64,000 nt of DNA from DASQZK01 sp963771005 (lineage in GTDB: Bacteria > Bacteroidota > Bacteroidia > Bacteroidales > GCA-2748055), in assembly GCA_963771005.1 (NCBI GenBank), contig CAVYRO010000002.1:1612001-1676000 (forward strand). The letters are read 5' to 3'. Below the pieces are notes generated by a model. The model made no database searches and was not told the DNA's origin. It saw nothing but the letters and a program-made list of their open reading frames with translations. Below are positions 23,962 through 33,870 of this stretch, piece by piece (the stretch's first letter is position 1; each line of letters opens with the position of its first letter). The position numbers were made by a program, and so were the translations under genes.

Positions 23962-24726
23962 ACCTTTCGAAGTATGAAAACTTTTCTCCTGCTTCTTCTT
24001 TTCTCCGCACTGACATGCATGACTGAATCTTTAAATGCACAGGACGGCAAAAACACCGACAAACCCGATGCCCGTAAATCAAGCGACAGTTTATATGCTG
24101 CCCTGCGCAAGCCGCAAAAGGTGATCACACACGGTACGGTTACCATTGAAGGCAAAGCCCTGGATTACGACGCTGTGGCAGGGACCCTCGTCCTTAAAAA
24201 CAAGAAGGATCAACCTACCTGCAGCATGTTTTATGCGGCCTATTTCAGATCCGGCGAAAAGGATACCGGCAGCCGGCCCATCACCTTCATTTATAACGGC
24301 GGTCCCGGCAGTTCTTCGATCTGGCTTCATATGGGGGCATGGGGTCCCCGGCGTGTGGGTGCGGAGGACACTGCCCGTCTTCTTCCGCCATACAAGACAG
24401 TGAACAATGAGTACAGCCTCCTGGATGCCAGCGACCTTGTTTTTATCGATGCTCCCGGAACAGGTTTCAGCCGGATAATTGAGAAAGATATGGGAGGGGA
24501 AGGTAAACCCGAAGATTTCTATGGCTCAGATGAAGATGCGGAAGCTTTCACCCTCTTCATCACCCAATTTCTTACCGTCGTACAACCGCTGGAGTTCTCC
24601 CAAATACCTGTTCGGCGAAAGCTATGGCACCTATCGTTCCGCCGCGGTGTCATACCTCCTGGAGGTACAAAACGGTGTCGGTCTCAATGGCATCATCCTT
24701 TTGTCACAGTTGCTGAACTGGGATAA
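23962..24726 (+). CDS. Serine carboxypeptidase-like (S10) protein, N-terminal part
   Basis: From the ATG at 23962 (MKTFLLLLLFSALTC, a signal peptide; an in-frame ATG at 23929 would precede it) the frame encodes the first half of an S10 family peptidase. It has YNGGPGSSSIWLHMGAWGPR (the oxyanion-hole motif) and FIDAPGTGFSRI. At about 24576-24581 the family sequence leaves this frame; one extra base shifts it into the frame that continues to 25567. S10 enzymes remove C-terminal residues from peptides in the periplasm or outside. Confidence 0.8.
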   Translation, partial: TFRSMKTFLLLLLFSALTCMTESLNAQDGKNTDKPDARKSSDSLYAALRKPQKVITHGTVTIEGKALDYDAVAGTLVLKNKKDQPTCSMFYAAYFRSGEKDTGSRPITFIYNGGPGSSSIWLHMGAWGPRRVGAEDTARLLPPYKTVNNEYSLLDASDLVFIDAPGTGFSRIIEKDMGGEGKPEDFYGSDEDAEAFTLFITQFLTVVQPLEFSQIPVRRKLWHLSFRRGVIPPGGTKRCRSQWHHPFVTVAELG

Positions 24727-25567
24727 TATGTCGGACCTCACTGAAGCCAACCCGGGAATGGATCTGCCCTACCAGCTCCTGCTGCCGAGCTGTGCCGCTT
24801 CGGCATGGTACCATCATAAGCTGCCCGGACAACCGGAAAAACTGGAGCCGTTTCTCCGTGAAACGGAGGAGTTCGCCATGGGAGACTATGCCCGGGCGCT
24901 GAGCCGGGGTGCCGCGCTGGACTCGGCATCGGCAAACCGGATTGCAAGTCGCCTTCACCAGTATACAGGCTTACCCGAAGCCTACATTAAAAAGGCAAAT
25001 CTGCGCATCAGCGGACCACTTTTCGAACAGAACCTCTTCGCCGATGAGAATAAGGTCGAAGGGCGTCTCGACTCCCGTTTCTCAGGCTACAGTGCCGACC
25101 CGTTGAGCAAAACACCCCTTTTCGATCCATTTGAGTCGGCTGTCTCCTCCGTTTTTATTGCCTCGGCAAATGATTACATTCATAATACGCTTAAGTATGG
25201 TCAGGATCAGACCTGCCATGCTTTTGGAGACGGGATATTTCAAAAATGGGATTTCAGGCATAAAAGTCCAGGCTTTCCGGTTAAATTCTATGGCAATGTT
25301 ATGCCCGACCTGGCACAGGTCATGACTTACAATCCCCGGCTTAAAGTCATGCTCAATATGGGTTATTATGATCTGGCTACACCCTATTACGAGGGGGTTT
25401 ATGAAATGCAACATCTGCCTATGGATCCCGCACTTCAGAAAAATATCAGCTATGCTTACTATGAATCAGGGCACATGGTATACCTGCGAATTCCATCCCT
25501 GAAAAAATTACACGATAACGTGGCAAAATTTATTATCGAAACCGCGGGATCCTCCATTCTACATTAA
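24479..25567 (+). pseudogene. Serine carboxypeptidase-like (S10) protein, C-terminal part after +1 shift
   Basis: From about 24580 this frame holds YNRWSSPKYLFGESYGTYRS with the catalytic Ser in GESYG, MLNMGYYDLATPYYEG with the catalytic Asp, and YYESGHMVYL with the catalytic His. All three catalytic residues are therefore present, but downstream of the shift, so the protein is inactive unless the shift is an artefact or is recoded. The stop TAA is part of the first unit of the 37-bp array. Confidence 0.8.
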
Positions 25568-27032
25568 TCCGTGTGATCCGCGGGAACCCTCCCCTCTGCA
25601 TTAATCCGTGTGATCCGCGGGAACCCTCCCCTCTGCGTTAATCCGTGTGATCCGCGGGAACCCTCCCCTCTGCGTTAATCCGTGTGATCTGCGGGAACCC
25701 TCCCCTCTGCATTAATCCGTGTGATCTGCGGGAACCCTCCCCTCTGCGTTAATCCGTGTGATCCGCGGGAACCCTCCCCTCTGCGTTAATCCGTGTGATC
25801 CGCGGGAACCCTTCCCTCTGCGTTAATCCGTGTGATCCGCGGGAACCCTCCCTTCTGCGTTAATCCGTGTGATCTGCGGGAACCCTCCCCTCTGCGTTAA
25901 TCCGTGTGATCTGCGGGAACCCTCCCTTCTGCGTTAATCCGTGTGATCTGCGGGAACCCTCCCCTCTGCGTTAATCCGTGTGATCTGCGGGAACCCTCCC
26001 CTCTGCGTTAATCCGTGTGATCTACGGGAATCCTCCCTTCTGCGTTAATCTGTGTGATCTGCGGGAACCCTCCCCTCTGCGTTAATCCGTGTGATCCGCG
26101 GGAACCCTCCCCTCTGCGTTAATCCGTGTGATCTGCGGGAACCCTCCCCTCTGCGTTAATCCGTGTGATCTACGGGAATCCTCCCTTCTGCGTTAATCTG
26201 TGTGATCTGCGGGAACCCTCCCCTCTGCGTTAATCCGTGTGATCCGCGGGAACCCTCCCCTCTGCGTTAATCCGTGTGATCTGCGGGAACCCTCCCCTCT
26301 GCATTAATCTGTGTGATCTGCGGGAACCCTCCCCTCTGCGTTAATCCGTGTGATCCGCGGGAACCCTCCCCTCTGCGTTAATCCGTGTGATCTGCGGGAA
26401 CCCTCCCCTCTGCATTAATCTGTGTGATCTGCGGGAACCCTCCCTTCTGCGTTAATCTGTGTGATCTGCGGGAACCCTCCCCTCTGCGTTAATCCGTGTG
26501 ATCCGCGGGAACCCTCCCCTCTGCGTTAATCCGTGTGATCTGCGGGAACCCTCCCCTCTGCATTAATCTGTGTGATCTGCGGGAACCCTCCCTTCTGCGT
26601 TAATCCGTGTGATCCGCGGGAACCCTCCCCTCTGCGTTAATCCGTGTGATCTGCGGGAACCCTCCCCTCTGCATTAATCTGTGTGATCTGCGGGAACCCT
26701 CCCTTCTGCGTTAATCTGTGTGATCTGCGGGAACCCTCCCCTCTGCGTTAATCCGTGTGATCCGCGGGAACCCTCCCCTCTGCGTTAATCCGTGTGATCT
26801 GCGGGAACCCTCCCCTCTGCATTAATCTGTGTGATCTGCGGGAACCCTCCCTTCTGCGTTAATCCGTGTGATCCGCGGGAACCCTCCCCTCTGCGTTAAT
26901 CCGTGTGATCTGCGGGAACCCTCCCCTCTGCATTAATCTGTGTGATCTGCGGGAACCCTCCCTTCTGCGTTAATCCGTGTGATCCGCGGGAACCCTCCCC
27001 TCTGCGTTAATCCGTGTGATCTGCGGGAACCA
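25566..27032. repeat. Minisatellite of about 40 units of 37 bp
   Basis: Units read TTAATCCGTGTGATCTGCGG then GAACCCTCCCCTCTGCG, with recurrent C/T and G/A variants (CCGTG/CTGTG, ATCCGCGG/ATCTGCGG, CCCCTC/CCCTTC, GCGTT/GCATT). Variant units recur in fixed order in the second half, giving a higher-order period of several units. The first unit supplies the stop codon of the carboxypeptidase gene. There are no unique spacers, so this is not a CRISPR. Confidence 0.95.
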
Positions 27033-27206
27033 ATTTACCCCGTTAATCCGCGAGATTGATGAAGAGATTTTTTTTACTAAGGCCAGAAAAATTATTTTTA
27101 CTATAAATTTAGATGTAAAGACTATTTTCCTATACTTGGACAATTCGCGCAACATAAGTAAGAATGAAAATCAGCTAATCCGTACAAACAGGTAAGCAGA
27201 TTATAG

Positions 27207-28668
27207 ATTTTTTACCACTAGTGTCCGACTAAAATAATCAAAAAGAAGGGTACTCCCCCTGAGGTTTCCCCTTCATGTTGTAGATTTGTTTTGCCTAACT
27301 AATCACAACATGAGCAAAAATACTGAAATAAAATTTGTCGGACAGCCGATTTTCAAACAGATGTTGAATTTGGTTGATGCAGTGAACATACAGAGTCTGG
27401 TAAGGAAGCATAACAGTGACTATTACTACAAGGCATTTAGGAGCAGGAGCCAACTGATCACGATGCTTTTTGGGATACTTTCCCGGTGCGACTCGATGAC
27501 TGAGATCTGTGAAGGCATGAGGGCTCTGGGCGGAAAGCTCAACCACCTGGGATTGAAAAGTGCTCCCGCTAAGAGCACAGCCTGTGATGGATTACGTAAC
27601 CGGGACAGCCGTTTCTTTGAAGATCTTTACTTCACGCTGGTAAAAAGATACCAGTCGTTTTTGTCGGACAGCCGAACCTTTGGATTGACCTTTAAGGAGG
27701 TTTTGTTGATCGATTCCACGACTATCCGTCTGTTCAGTGATATCCTTAAGGGGGTTGGTCGTAACCCTAAGGGCGATGGAAAGAAGAAAGGGGGCTTGAA
27801 AGTGCATATGCTGATTGATGCAGTTCAATCGGTTGGCCGGTTTATTAAAATCACAGCAGCCAAAGTACATGATCAACAGTTCCTGAAAAGCCTGGATCTA
27901 ATCTCTCACAGCATGATTGTCTTTGATAAGGCATATAACTATTATCACCAGTTTGCGGTTTGGTCGCAAAAGCATGTATATTTTGTCACCCGGCTTAAAA
28001 AGAATGCTGTATATACTGTTTTGGAGATATCCCGGGTGCATTATCGTAAGAAAGGAGTGGCAAAGGTATTACGAGATGAAATTATCGAACTTGAATATCA
28101 TCCTGAAGACTCTGCCGGGAGAAGACAAATGAAGGTCTTTAAGACACTTCGGTTAAGAAAAGTATGTTACCAGGATGAGAAAAACAGGTATTATGAGTTC
28201 CTGACCAATAGTTTTGACATCACAGCGGAGGAAGTGGCATTCCTTTACAAGAAGCGCTGGGGCATAGAGCTTCTGTTTAAAAAGATGAAGCAGAATTTTC
28301 AGCTGCATTATTTTTATGGAGAGAATGAAAATGCTATCAGAACCCAGGTGTGGTGTACGCTTATCGCGCAGTTATTGCTAACGGTCATACAGAAGATAGC
28401 CAAAACCAAAAAGGCTTTCTCGGTAGTGGCAGCCCTTGTAAGAATGCATTTGATCAGCATGCTGGATGTTTGTGAGCTACTTAGGAGCACGAACCGGAGT
28501 TATCGAATTGCCAGAGGATCCCCGGATGGAGCATTACAACTGGCCTTATTTTCTGCATATATGGAGGGAGGTCAGTATGAAAAATGAAAAATTAATGCCC
28601 GGTTTATGGGCGATACAGGATAAAATTTACCGACTAAAGAAATTAGTCGGACAATAGTGATTTTTTAC
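27207..28668 (+). mobile_element. Complete IS4-family insertion sequence with target duplication
   Basis: The element spans 27216-28659 (1,444 bp). The inverted repeats are CACTAGTGTCCGACTAA (27216-27232) and its partner (28643-28659), 17 bp with one mismatch. Both sides carry the 9-bp direct repeat ATTTTTTAC (27207-27215 and 28660-28668), the target duplication. The element contains one transposase gene and no passenger. It separates the 37-bp array from the serine hydrolase promoter. The identity of both ends suggests a recent insertion. Confidence 0.9.
27310..28587 (+). CDS. IS4 family DDE transposase
   Basis: This 425-residue protein has an N-terminal DUF4372-type region (KFVGQPIFKQMLNLVDAVNI). 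The DDE domain has D in LLIDSTTIRLF (about 137), D in IVFDKAYNYYHQF (about 200) and the IS4 signature Y-(2)-R-(3)-E-(6)-K in LYKKRWGIELLFKKMKQNF near 320. It starts at the ATG at 27310; eight codons upstream are also open. It catalyses cut-and-paste movement of the element. No frameshift or truncation is seen. Confidence 0.93.
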   Translation: MSKNTEIKFVGQPIFKQMLNLVDAVNIQSLVRKHNSDYYYKAFRSRSQLITMLFGILSRCDSMTEICEGMRALGGKLNHLGLKSAPAKSTACDGLRNRDSRFFEDLYFTLVKRYQSFLSDSRTFGLTFKEVLLIDSTTIRLFSDILKGVGRNPKGDGKKKGGLKVHMLIDAVQSVGRFIKITAAKVHDQQFLKSLDLISHSMIVFDKAYNYYHQFAVWSQKHVYFVTRLKKNAVYTVLEISRVHYRKKGVAKVLRDEIIELEYHPEDSAGRRQMKVFKTLRLRKVCYQDEKNRYYEFLTNSFDITAEEVAFLYKKRWGIELLFKKMKQNFQLHYFYGENENAIRTQVWCTLIAQLLLTVIQKIAKTKKAFSVVAALVRMHLISMLDVCELLRSTNRSYRIARGSPDGALQLALFSAYMEGGQYEK

Positions 28669-28706
28669 AAAGGTTCCAATCCCCTGTTCTTTATTTCAAA
28701 TTAACT

Positions 28707-28714
28707 TATCTTTG
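28707..28714 (+). promoter_or_regulatory. -7 promoter element of the serine hydrolase gene
   Basis: TATCTTTG, an exact TAnnTTTG match, lies 29 bases before the ATG at 28744 and just outside the IS right end, so the insertion may have displaced upstream control sequence. Confidence 0.5.
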
Positions 28715-28743
28715 TCTTAACGCTCTCCCAAAACCTTCTCAAT

Positions 28744-30075
28744 ATGAGATCAAAATACCTGATCATCATCCTCATCCTGGCCGCCTTTCCGGGAGCCCTG
28801 GCAGCCCAGACCTTCAAACCCCAGAAGATGGACAGCCTTTTCGATATCCTGGCGGCGAAGGACAAAGCCATGTGCAGTATTACACTGGCGAAAAACGGGA
28901 AGGTCATATACAGCCGGTCCATCGGTTACAGTTATATCGCAGATGATAAAAAAATTCCCGCAACCCAGGAAACCAGGTACCGCATAGGATCCATCACGAA
29001 AATGTTTACGGCTGTCATGATCTTTCAGCTTATCGAAGACGGGCAACTCGATCTCAATACCACCATCGGAAGTTTTTTCCCGGACCTTCCCAATGCGGAT
29101 AAAATCACCATAGGCAACCTGTTGAATCACCACAGCGGGATCCATAATTTCACGAGCGACCTTTATTACAGGGAATGGATGACTATGCCCAAAACAGAGG
29201 AGGAGATGATGAAGATCATTTCGGGAAACGATCCGGACTTTGAACCCGGGGAAAAAGGGGAATACAGTAATTCAAACTACATTTTGCTGGGATATATCAT
29301 CGAAAAAATCACAGGCCAGACATATGCAGAGAACCTTTCCGGGCGGATCACCTCAAGAGCCGGGCTAAATAATACGAGGGTGGGTAATAAAGCAGACATA
29401 AGTAGCAATGAGAGCCTGTCTTACAGGTATTTTGATGAATGGACCCCCTATCCGGAAACAGACATGAGCATTCCCGGTGGAGCCGGATGCCTTGTATCTA
29501 CCCCCACCGATCTGACTGTTTTTATCGAAGCTCTTTTTGATCTGAAAATGGTCTCCCGGAAAAGCCTGGACCAGATGAAAACACTTACCGACGGCTACGG
29601 CATGGGCATGTTCCGTGTTCCTTTTTATGAGAAAAGGGCATACGGACATAACGGCGGTATCGATGGTTTCAGTTCCAACCTGTCGTGGTTCCCCGATGAC
29701 AGCCTGGCCATGGCCTATTGCACCAACGGACAGGTCTACCCGATGAATGATATTCTGATCGGCGTGCTGAGCACCTGGTACGACAGACCCTATACCCTTC
29801 CTTCATTCCCCAAAACTGCACTCAAGTCAGAAGATCTCGACAAATACCTGGGAATATGGGTGAGCGAACAACTCCCGCTTAAGATCACCATTACCAGGGA
29901 TGGTCCACAACTGGTAGCCCAGGCCACGGGGCAACCTTCCTTCCCTCTCCAACCCGCTGAGAAAGACCGGTTCACTTTCGATTCCGCCGGGATCGTGATG
30001 GAATTCAATCCGTTGAAGAATGAAATGACCCTGAAACAGGCGGGAGGCGTATTTATCTTTACAAGGCAGGATTAA
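28744..30075 (+). CDS. Secreted serine hydrolase of the class C beta-lactamase/DD-peptidase family
   Basis: This 443-residue protein has a signal peptide (1-21, ending LAAQ) and the catalytic motifs S83-ITK86, Y174-SN176 and HNGG near 302. A C-terminal beta-barrel-like lipocalin-type domain follows (about 360-443, YLGIWVSEQLPLKITITRDG). Such proteins include D-aminopeptidases, esterases and peptidoglycan DD-peptidases in the periplasm. The gene shares strand with the Ntn-hydrolase 68 bases downstream and may be cotranscribed with it. Resistance to beta-lactams should not be inferred. Confidence 0.85.
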   Translation: MRSKYLIIILILAAFPGALAAQTFKPQKMDSLFDILAAKDKAMCSITLAKNGKVIYSRSIGYSYIADDKKIPATQETRYRIGSITKMFTAVMIFQLIEDGQLDLNTTIGSFFPDLPNADKITIGNLLNHHSGIHNFTSDLYYREWMTMPKTEEEMMKIISGNDPDFEPGEKGEYSNSNYILLGYIIEKITGQTYAENLSGRITSRAGLNNTRVGNKADISSNESLSYRYFDEWTPYPETDMSIPGGAGCLVSTPTDLTVFIEALFDLKMVSRKSLDQMKTLTDGYGMGMFRVPFYEKRAYGHNGGIDGFSSNLSWFPDDSLAMAYCTNGQVYPMNDILIGVLSTWYDRPYTLPSFPKTALKSEDLDKYLGIWVSEQLPLKITITRDGPQLVAQATGQPSFPLQPAEKDRFTFDSAGIVMEFNPLKNEMTLKQAGGVFIFTRQD

Positions 30076-30143
30076 AATAAACCGGAACAGATCCGGCGGA
30101 AAAGCAACAATTTGACACAATTTAAAATTCTAATCCCTGGCGT

Positions 30144-31340
30144 ATGATAAGAGCTATACCACAATTCGGGCGGACTACCCTGCGCACAGTTGCTTGCCGG
30201 GTCAGCATGTTACTGGTCCTATCCTTTCTATCAATCCAGGTGCATCTCTTTGGGTGCACCGGTATTTATATAAAAGGCCCCGACAGGATCCTGATCGGTA
30301 ATAACGAGGACGGCAGCAATCCCGTTACCCGGATCTGGACCGTTCCGGCTGAGAAGGGCTCATTCGGGCGGCTCTATTTTGGTTTCAATGATCTCTCGGC
30401 ACAGGGAGGCATCAATGAAAAAGGGCTGTGGTTCGACGCTTTCGGTCTGTCTGAAAACCCAACGGGCAGGATAAAAGGTGAAATTTACCCGGGTGATCTC
30501 CAGGATCTTCTTATGGCGAAATGTGCCACCACGGAGGACGTGCTACGCCTGCTGAGCCGGTATAACCGCAGCCAGATGACCCGGTATCAGTGGATGTTTG
30601 GTGACCGCGAGGGTCATTGCATGATCGTGGAAAGCGATACCGTCATCCCGATGCAGGGAAATTACCAGGTGGTAACGAATTTCAGGCAATCGCAATTCCC
30701 CGAAGGCGAGGGTTTTGAATGTAACCGTTTCCGGATCGTAAGGGAAATGATGAAGGCAGATGCCGAACCGGGCATCGGGTCACTTCGGAGAATACTTTCA
30801 GCCGTGCATTCGGAAGGACAGGACGTAACGCAATATTCTTATATCGCCGATCTTGTGAACGGAATAGTATATGTGTACCATTTCCATAATTTTGAAAATG
30901 TCGTGGTGCTGAATGTCCGGGATGAGCTGGCAAAGGGAAAAATCGTTTACGATCTCCCGGTATTGTTTCCCAGGACGCATGCCTTCGAATCCTTTGACTG
31001 GCAGGCACGGCATGATCTGCAGGTGCGAATGGAAAACCGGCTTTTCAAGACATTTGACATTACGACCTACCCCGATTATTACGGAAAATACGTTGTTACT
31101 CTTCCTGAAGTGATGCGGGACCAGGTGATAACGATATCGACCGGTACAAAATACCCGGGACTGCAGCTCAACGAAGGTCATCCTTTCGACATCTTTCCGT
31201 CAGCACCCGGGGAATTCGTGCTTATGAATTACGGTGGCCTTGAGCTGGACTGTCTCTTCCCCCGTGACCCTTCCGGTAAGGTGAAAAGCCTTGCCCTGAA
31301 GAGCGACGGCTTCAGCGTGGAAGCAAGACGGATTGAATGA
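30144..31340 (+). CDS. Secreted Ntn-hydrolase (linear amide C-N hydrolase / C45-like)
   Basis: This 398-residue protein has a long N-terminal hydrophobic signal (about 17-37) followed directly by C38-TGIYIKG, then GNNEDGSNPVTRIWTVPAEK and GGINEKGLWFDAFGLSENP near 90. In this family the Cys after signal or propeptide removal is the N-terminal nucleophile, and the NNED and GGINEKGL segments are typical. Members hydrolyse acyl amides such as bile salts, acyl-homoserine lactones or beta-lactams. The substrate here is unknown. A bile-salt hydrolase label would be premature. Confidence 0.75.
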   Translation: MIRAIPQFGRTTLRTVACRVSMLLVLSFLSIQVHLFGCTGIYIKGPDRILIGNNEDGSNPVTRIWTVPAEKGSFGRLYFGFNDLSAQGGINEKGLWFDAFGLSENPTGRIKGEIYPGDLQDLLMAKCATTEDVLRLLSRYNRSQMTRYQWMFGDREGHCMIVESDTVIPMQGNYQVVTNFRQSQFPEGEGFECNRFRIVREMMKADAEPGIGSLRRILSAVHSEGQDVTQYSYIADLVNGIVYVYHFHNFENVVVLNVRDELAKGKIVYDLPVLFPRTHAFESFDWQARHDLQVRMENRLFKTFDITTYPDYYGKYVVTLPEVMRDQVITISTGTKYPGLQLNEGHPFDIFPSAPGEFVLMNYGGLELDCLFPRDPSGKVKSLALKSDGFSVEARRIE

Positions 31341-31529
31341 AATTTCCGGAATGGCAGGAATCTTGAACTTGAAGAAATTATAGGGTTGAAAGCGAGGGTA
31401 TGCGGATAGCGAGTAGGCGGACGGCACTATGGAAATATACCGAATCAATTTACGATTAAGGTTTAATCCGAAATACAAAAGGCAGGGATATCTGACATCT
31501 CCTTTTCACCCGGTAAAATCCAGCAAATC

Positions 31530-33140
31530 ATGATCCGGAAAACGATCCTCTTCAGCTTTCTCGTCCTGTTTTTTACAGGAACGGTTTATTGCCAGGCAGG
31601 CGAGAATCTCCCCCGCATCATTGAAAAAAATGGGCATCATGCCCTCCTGGTCGACAACGAACCGTTCCTGATCCTGGGCGGCCAGGCCCACAACTCAAGT
31701 GCATGGCCGGGAATGATGCCGCAGGTATGGTCTGCCATAGAAACGATGCATGCCAATACACTGGAAGTACCCATATACTGGGAACAGATTGAGCCACAGT
31801 CCGGAAAGTTTGATTTTTCCCTTATAGACACCCTGTTAAAGCAAGGCCGTGAACATAACGTCCACCTCGTTCTTCTGTGGTTCGCTACCTGGAAAAACGG
31901 CAGCAATCATTATATGCCGGGATGGATGAAGGCGGATCCGGTGAAGTATCCCAATATCACCGGAAAAACCGGTCGGCCCCTCGATTCCCCTTCCCCTCAT
32001 TCAAAGGCTGCCCTGGAAGCCGATACGAAAGCTTTCACGGAGGTGATGAAATACCTGAAGAGAGCCGATCCGCAACATACCGTGCTGATGGTCCAGGTGG
32101 AAAATGAACCGGGATCCTGGGACAGCGTACGCGATTATTCCGCGGAAGCCCAAAAACTATTCAAAGGCCAGGTGCCCAAAGAACTGCTTAAGCCGGAAAT
32201 TCTCCATTCTCTCAATAAACCTGTAGTTTCAGAAGGTAACTGGGAAGAAGTATTCGGAAAGGATGCCGATGGATATTTCCACGCATGGTCTGTTGCCAGC
32301 TATATCGGTCAGATTGCCGCTGCCGGCAAATCCGTCAATCCTTTGCCCTTGTATGCTAATGCCGCATTGCGTGATCCGCTTACCAACCCGGATGCATCGG
32401 GGTATGAAAGCGGAGGCCCGACCGACAATGTCATCCCGGTCTGGAAAGTGGCTGCACCGGCCCTCGACCTGGTGGCACCGGACATCTACATGCCTGAGAG
32501 TGAAAAGGCACTTAAAGTGATCGAACTCTATGACCGTCCGGATAATGCACTATTCGTCCCGGAGACCGGATCGGGAGAGGATTTCATCCGGTACTTCTAC
32601 CCGGTACTCTCCCACGGCGGGATTGGGTTCTCTCCCTTTGGTATCGATGACAACGGCCACGGTGAGAGCAGGGCAGAGACGGAGAAGCGTCTGTCAGCCA
32701 TAGCACAAGAGTATGCTATGGCTGAGCCGATGATGCGCGAGCTTGCCCGGTGGGCTTTCGAAGGAAAGATCAGGTCGGTGGTTGAGCACGAAGATCATGC
32801 CGACCAGACCATTGACCTCGGCTCCTGGCAGGCAACCGTTATTTTCGGCGTCCAGACGAGAAATCAGAAAGAGGAATCGGTTCATCCCTACGGAAAGGCA
32901 ATGATCGTGCAACTGGGGGAGAATGAGTTTCTTCTTATGGGCACCTACTGCCGTTTTACCTTTAAACCTGCGGGGGAGAATGCAGGTAAAGCCTGGCAGT
33001 ATATGAAGGTTGAAGAAGGAAAATACGAGAACGGTACATTCAGACTCCTCCGGATCCGCAACGGCGACGAAACCGACTGGGGCGGACCCTACATCGGCGC
33101 TTCACCCGTCCTCCTCAGAACCACCCTGATAACCCGTTAG
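31530..33140 (+). CDS. DUF5597 / GH35-like beta-galactosidase family protein
   Basis: This 536-residue protein has a signal peptide (1-22) and a TIM-barrel glycosidase domain (about 30-400). GGQAHNSSAWPG, VPIYWEQIEPQSGKFDF and MVQVENEPGSWDS carry the acid/base Glu, and ALFVPETGSGEDF is a candidate nucleophile Glu near 350. The C-terminal DUF5597 domain (about 410-536) is the usual partner in this group. The likely substrate is a beta-galactoside-type glycan. It stands in a cluster with GH30, FucP and FucU, which suggests glycan use. Confidence 0.8.
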   Translation: MIRKTILFSFLVLFFTGTVYCQAGENLPRIIEKNGHHALLVDNEPFLILGGQAHNSSAWPGMMPQVWSAIETMHANTLEVPIYWEQIEPQSGKFDFSLIDTLLKQGREHNVHLVLLWFATWKNGSNHYMPGWMKADPVKYPNITGKTGRPLDSPSPHSKAALEADTKAFTEVMKYLKRADPQHTVLMVQVENEPGSWDSVRDYSAEAQKLFKGQVPKELLKPEILHSLNKPVVSEGNWEEVFGKDADGYFHAWSVASYIGQIAAAGKSVNPLPLYANAALRDPLTNPDASGYESGGPTDNVIPVWKVAAPALDLVAPDIYMPESEKALKVIELYDRPDNALFVPETGSGEDFIRYFYPVLSHGGIGFSPFGIDDNGHGESRAETEKRLSAIAQEYAMAEPMMRELARWAFEGKIRSVVEHEDHADQTIDLGSWQATVIFGVQTRNQKEESVHPYGKAMIVQLGENEFLLMGTYCRFTFKPAGENAGKAWQYMKVEEGKYENGTFRLLRIRNGDETDWGGPYIGASPVLLRTTLITR

Positions 33141-33426
33141 CGGATTTAATGCATTGACAGAGGGTCATTTTATTTCGTATTCCACAACGCTGGACATCAT
33201 GCTCATTGCTGGTGCAGATGCCTGGACAAAGGCTTTTATCTCCCCGTCAATATGGCTGATCAGGCGGTTCAATAATTTATTTATATCCAGAATTTATTCC
33301 ATTCTTTCTTCCCTGATTTACAAACCGGTAAGACGGCAAGTCTGAAACAGAACGGGATTTATTATGTTCGACATTCCCGGTTATTCCTGTTGAAATTTTG
33401 TAACTTGCTTTTTCATCAGCTTCTTC
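33141..33426. other. Intergenic stretch without a supported gene
   Basis: About 286 bases. A 63-codon open frame at 33154 has no family resemblance or ribosome binding site that I can see, and I leave it out. TAACTTGC near 33400 is a weak -7-like candidate. Confidence 0.35.
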
Positions 33427-33870
33427 ATGAAATATAACCTGAGTTTTCTTCCTCCGGTCCTGCTGCTATGTACAGTCCTGCTGACGATTTCCGGATGCGG
33501 AACATCTCTGACCCCCCTTATTTCAGTATACACTTCATCGCCTGAAGGCGACAGGCTGAAACGGCAAAATGACATTTATTTTACCGCTCTTCCCGGCGAA
33601 TACCCGGTTATCAAAATCGACGAAGATTCAATATTCCAAACGATCGAAGGTTTTGGAGCTACCTTCAACGAGGCCGGAATGATCTGTCTGAATACGCTTC
33701 CGCCGGAAGAGAAGGAAGCGGTCCTCGAAAATCTTTTCAATCCTGATACGGGTGCAGGCTTCAGCATCATGAAATCACCCATAGCGGCATGCGATTTTGC
33801 CTCTGCCGGACCCTGGTATTCCTACAATGAAACGCCGGGTGACACCGTCGATGGAAAATTTCACTATTGA
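33427..33870 (+). CDS. GH30 family lipoprotein, N-terminal part
   Basis: The frame has a lipoprotein signal (LLLCTVLLTISGC, lipobox ISGC, Cys about 24) and then the GH30 start: FQTIEGFGATFNEAGMICLN and SIMKSPIAACDFASAGPWYS near 115-135. The family sequence leaves this frame at about 33850 (after PGDTV), and the stop at 33868-33870 follows. One extra base separates it from the frame starting inside it. Confidence 0.8.
   Translation: MKYNLSFLPPVLLLCTVLLTISGCGTSLTPLISVYTSSPEGDRLKRQNDIYFTALPGEYPVIKIDEDSIFQTIEGFGATFNEAGMICLNTLPPEEKEAVLENLFNPDTGAGFSIMKSPIAACDFASAGPWYSYNETPGDTVDGKFHY

Noticed and set aside
25566..27032. 37-bp tandem array as a possible CRISPR
   Set aside because: Units are contiguous with no unique spacers, and no cas gene is near.
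28744..30075. Serine hydrolase as a resistance beta-lactamase
   Set aside because: The family is broad and the C-terminal domain is of the esterase/peptidase type; motifs do not show lactam resistance.
30144..31340. Bile-salt hydrolase label for the Ntn-hydrolase
   Set aside because: Only the nucleophile and general family motifs are visible; substrate cannot be told.
33154..33345. 63-codon open frame between the GH35-like and GH30 genes
   Set aside because: No family resemblance, ribosome binding site or coupling.
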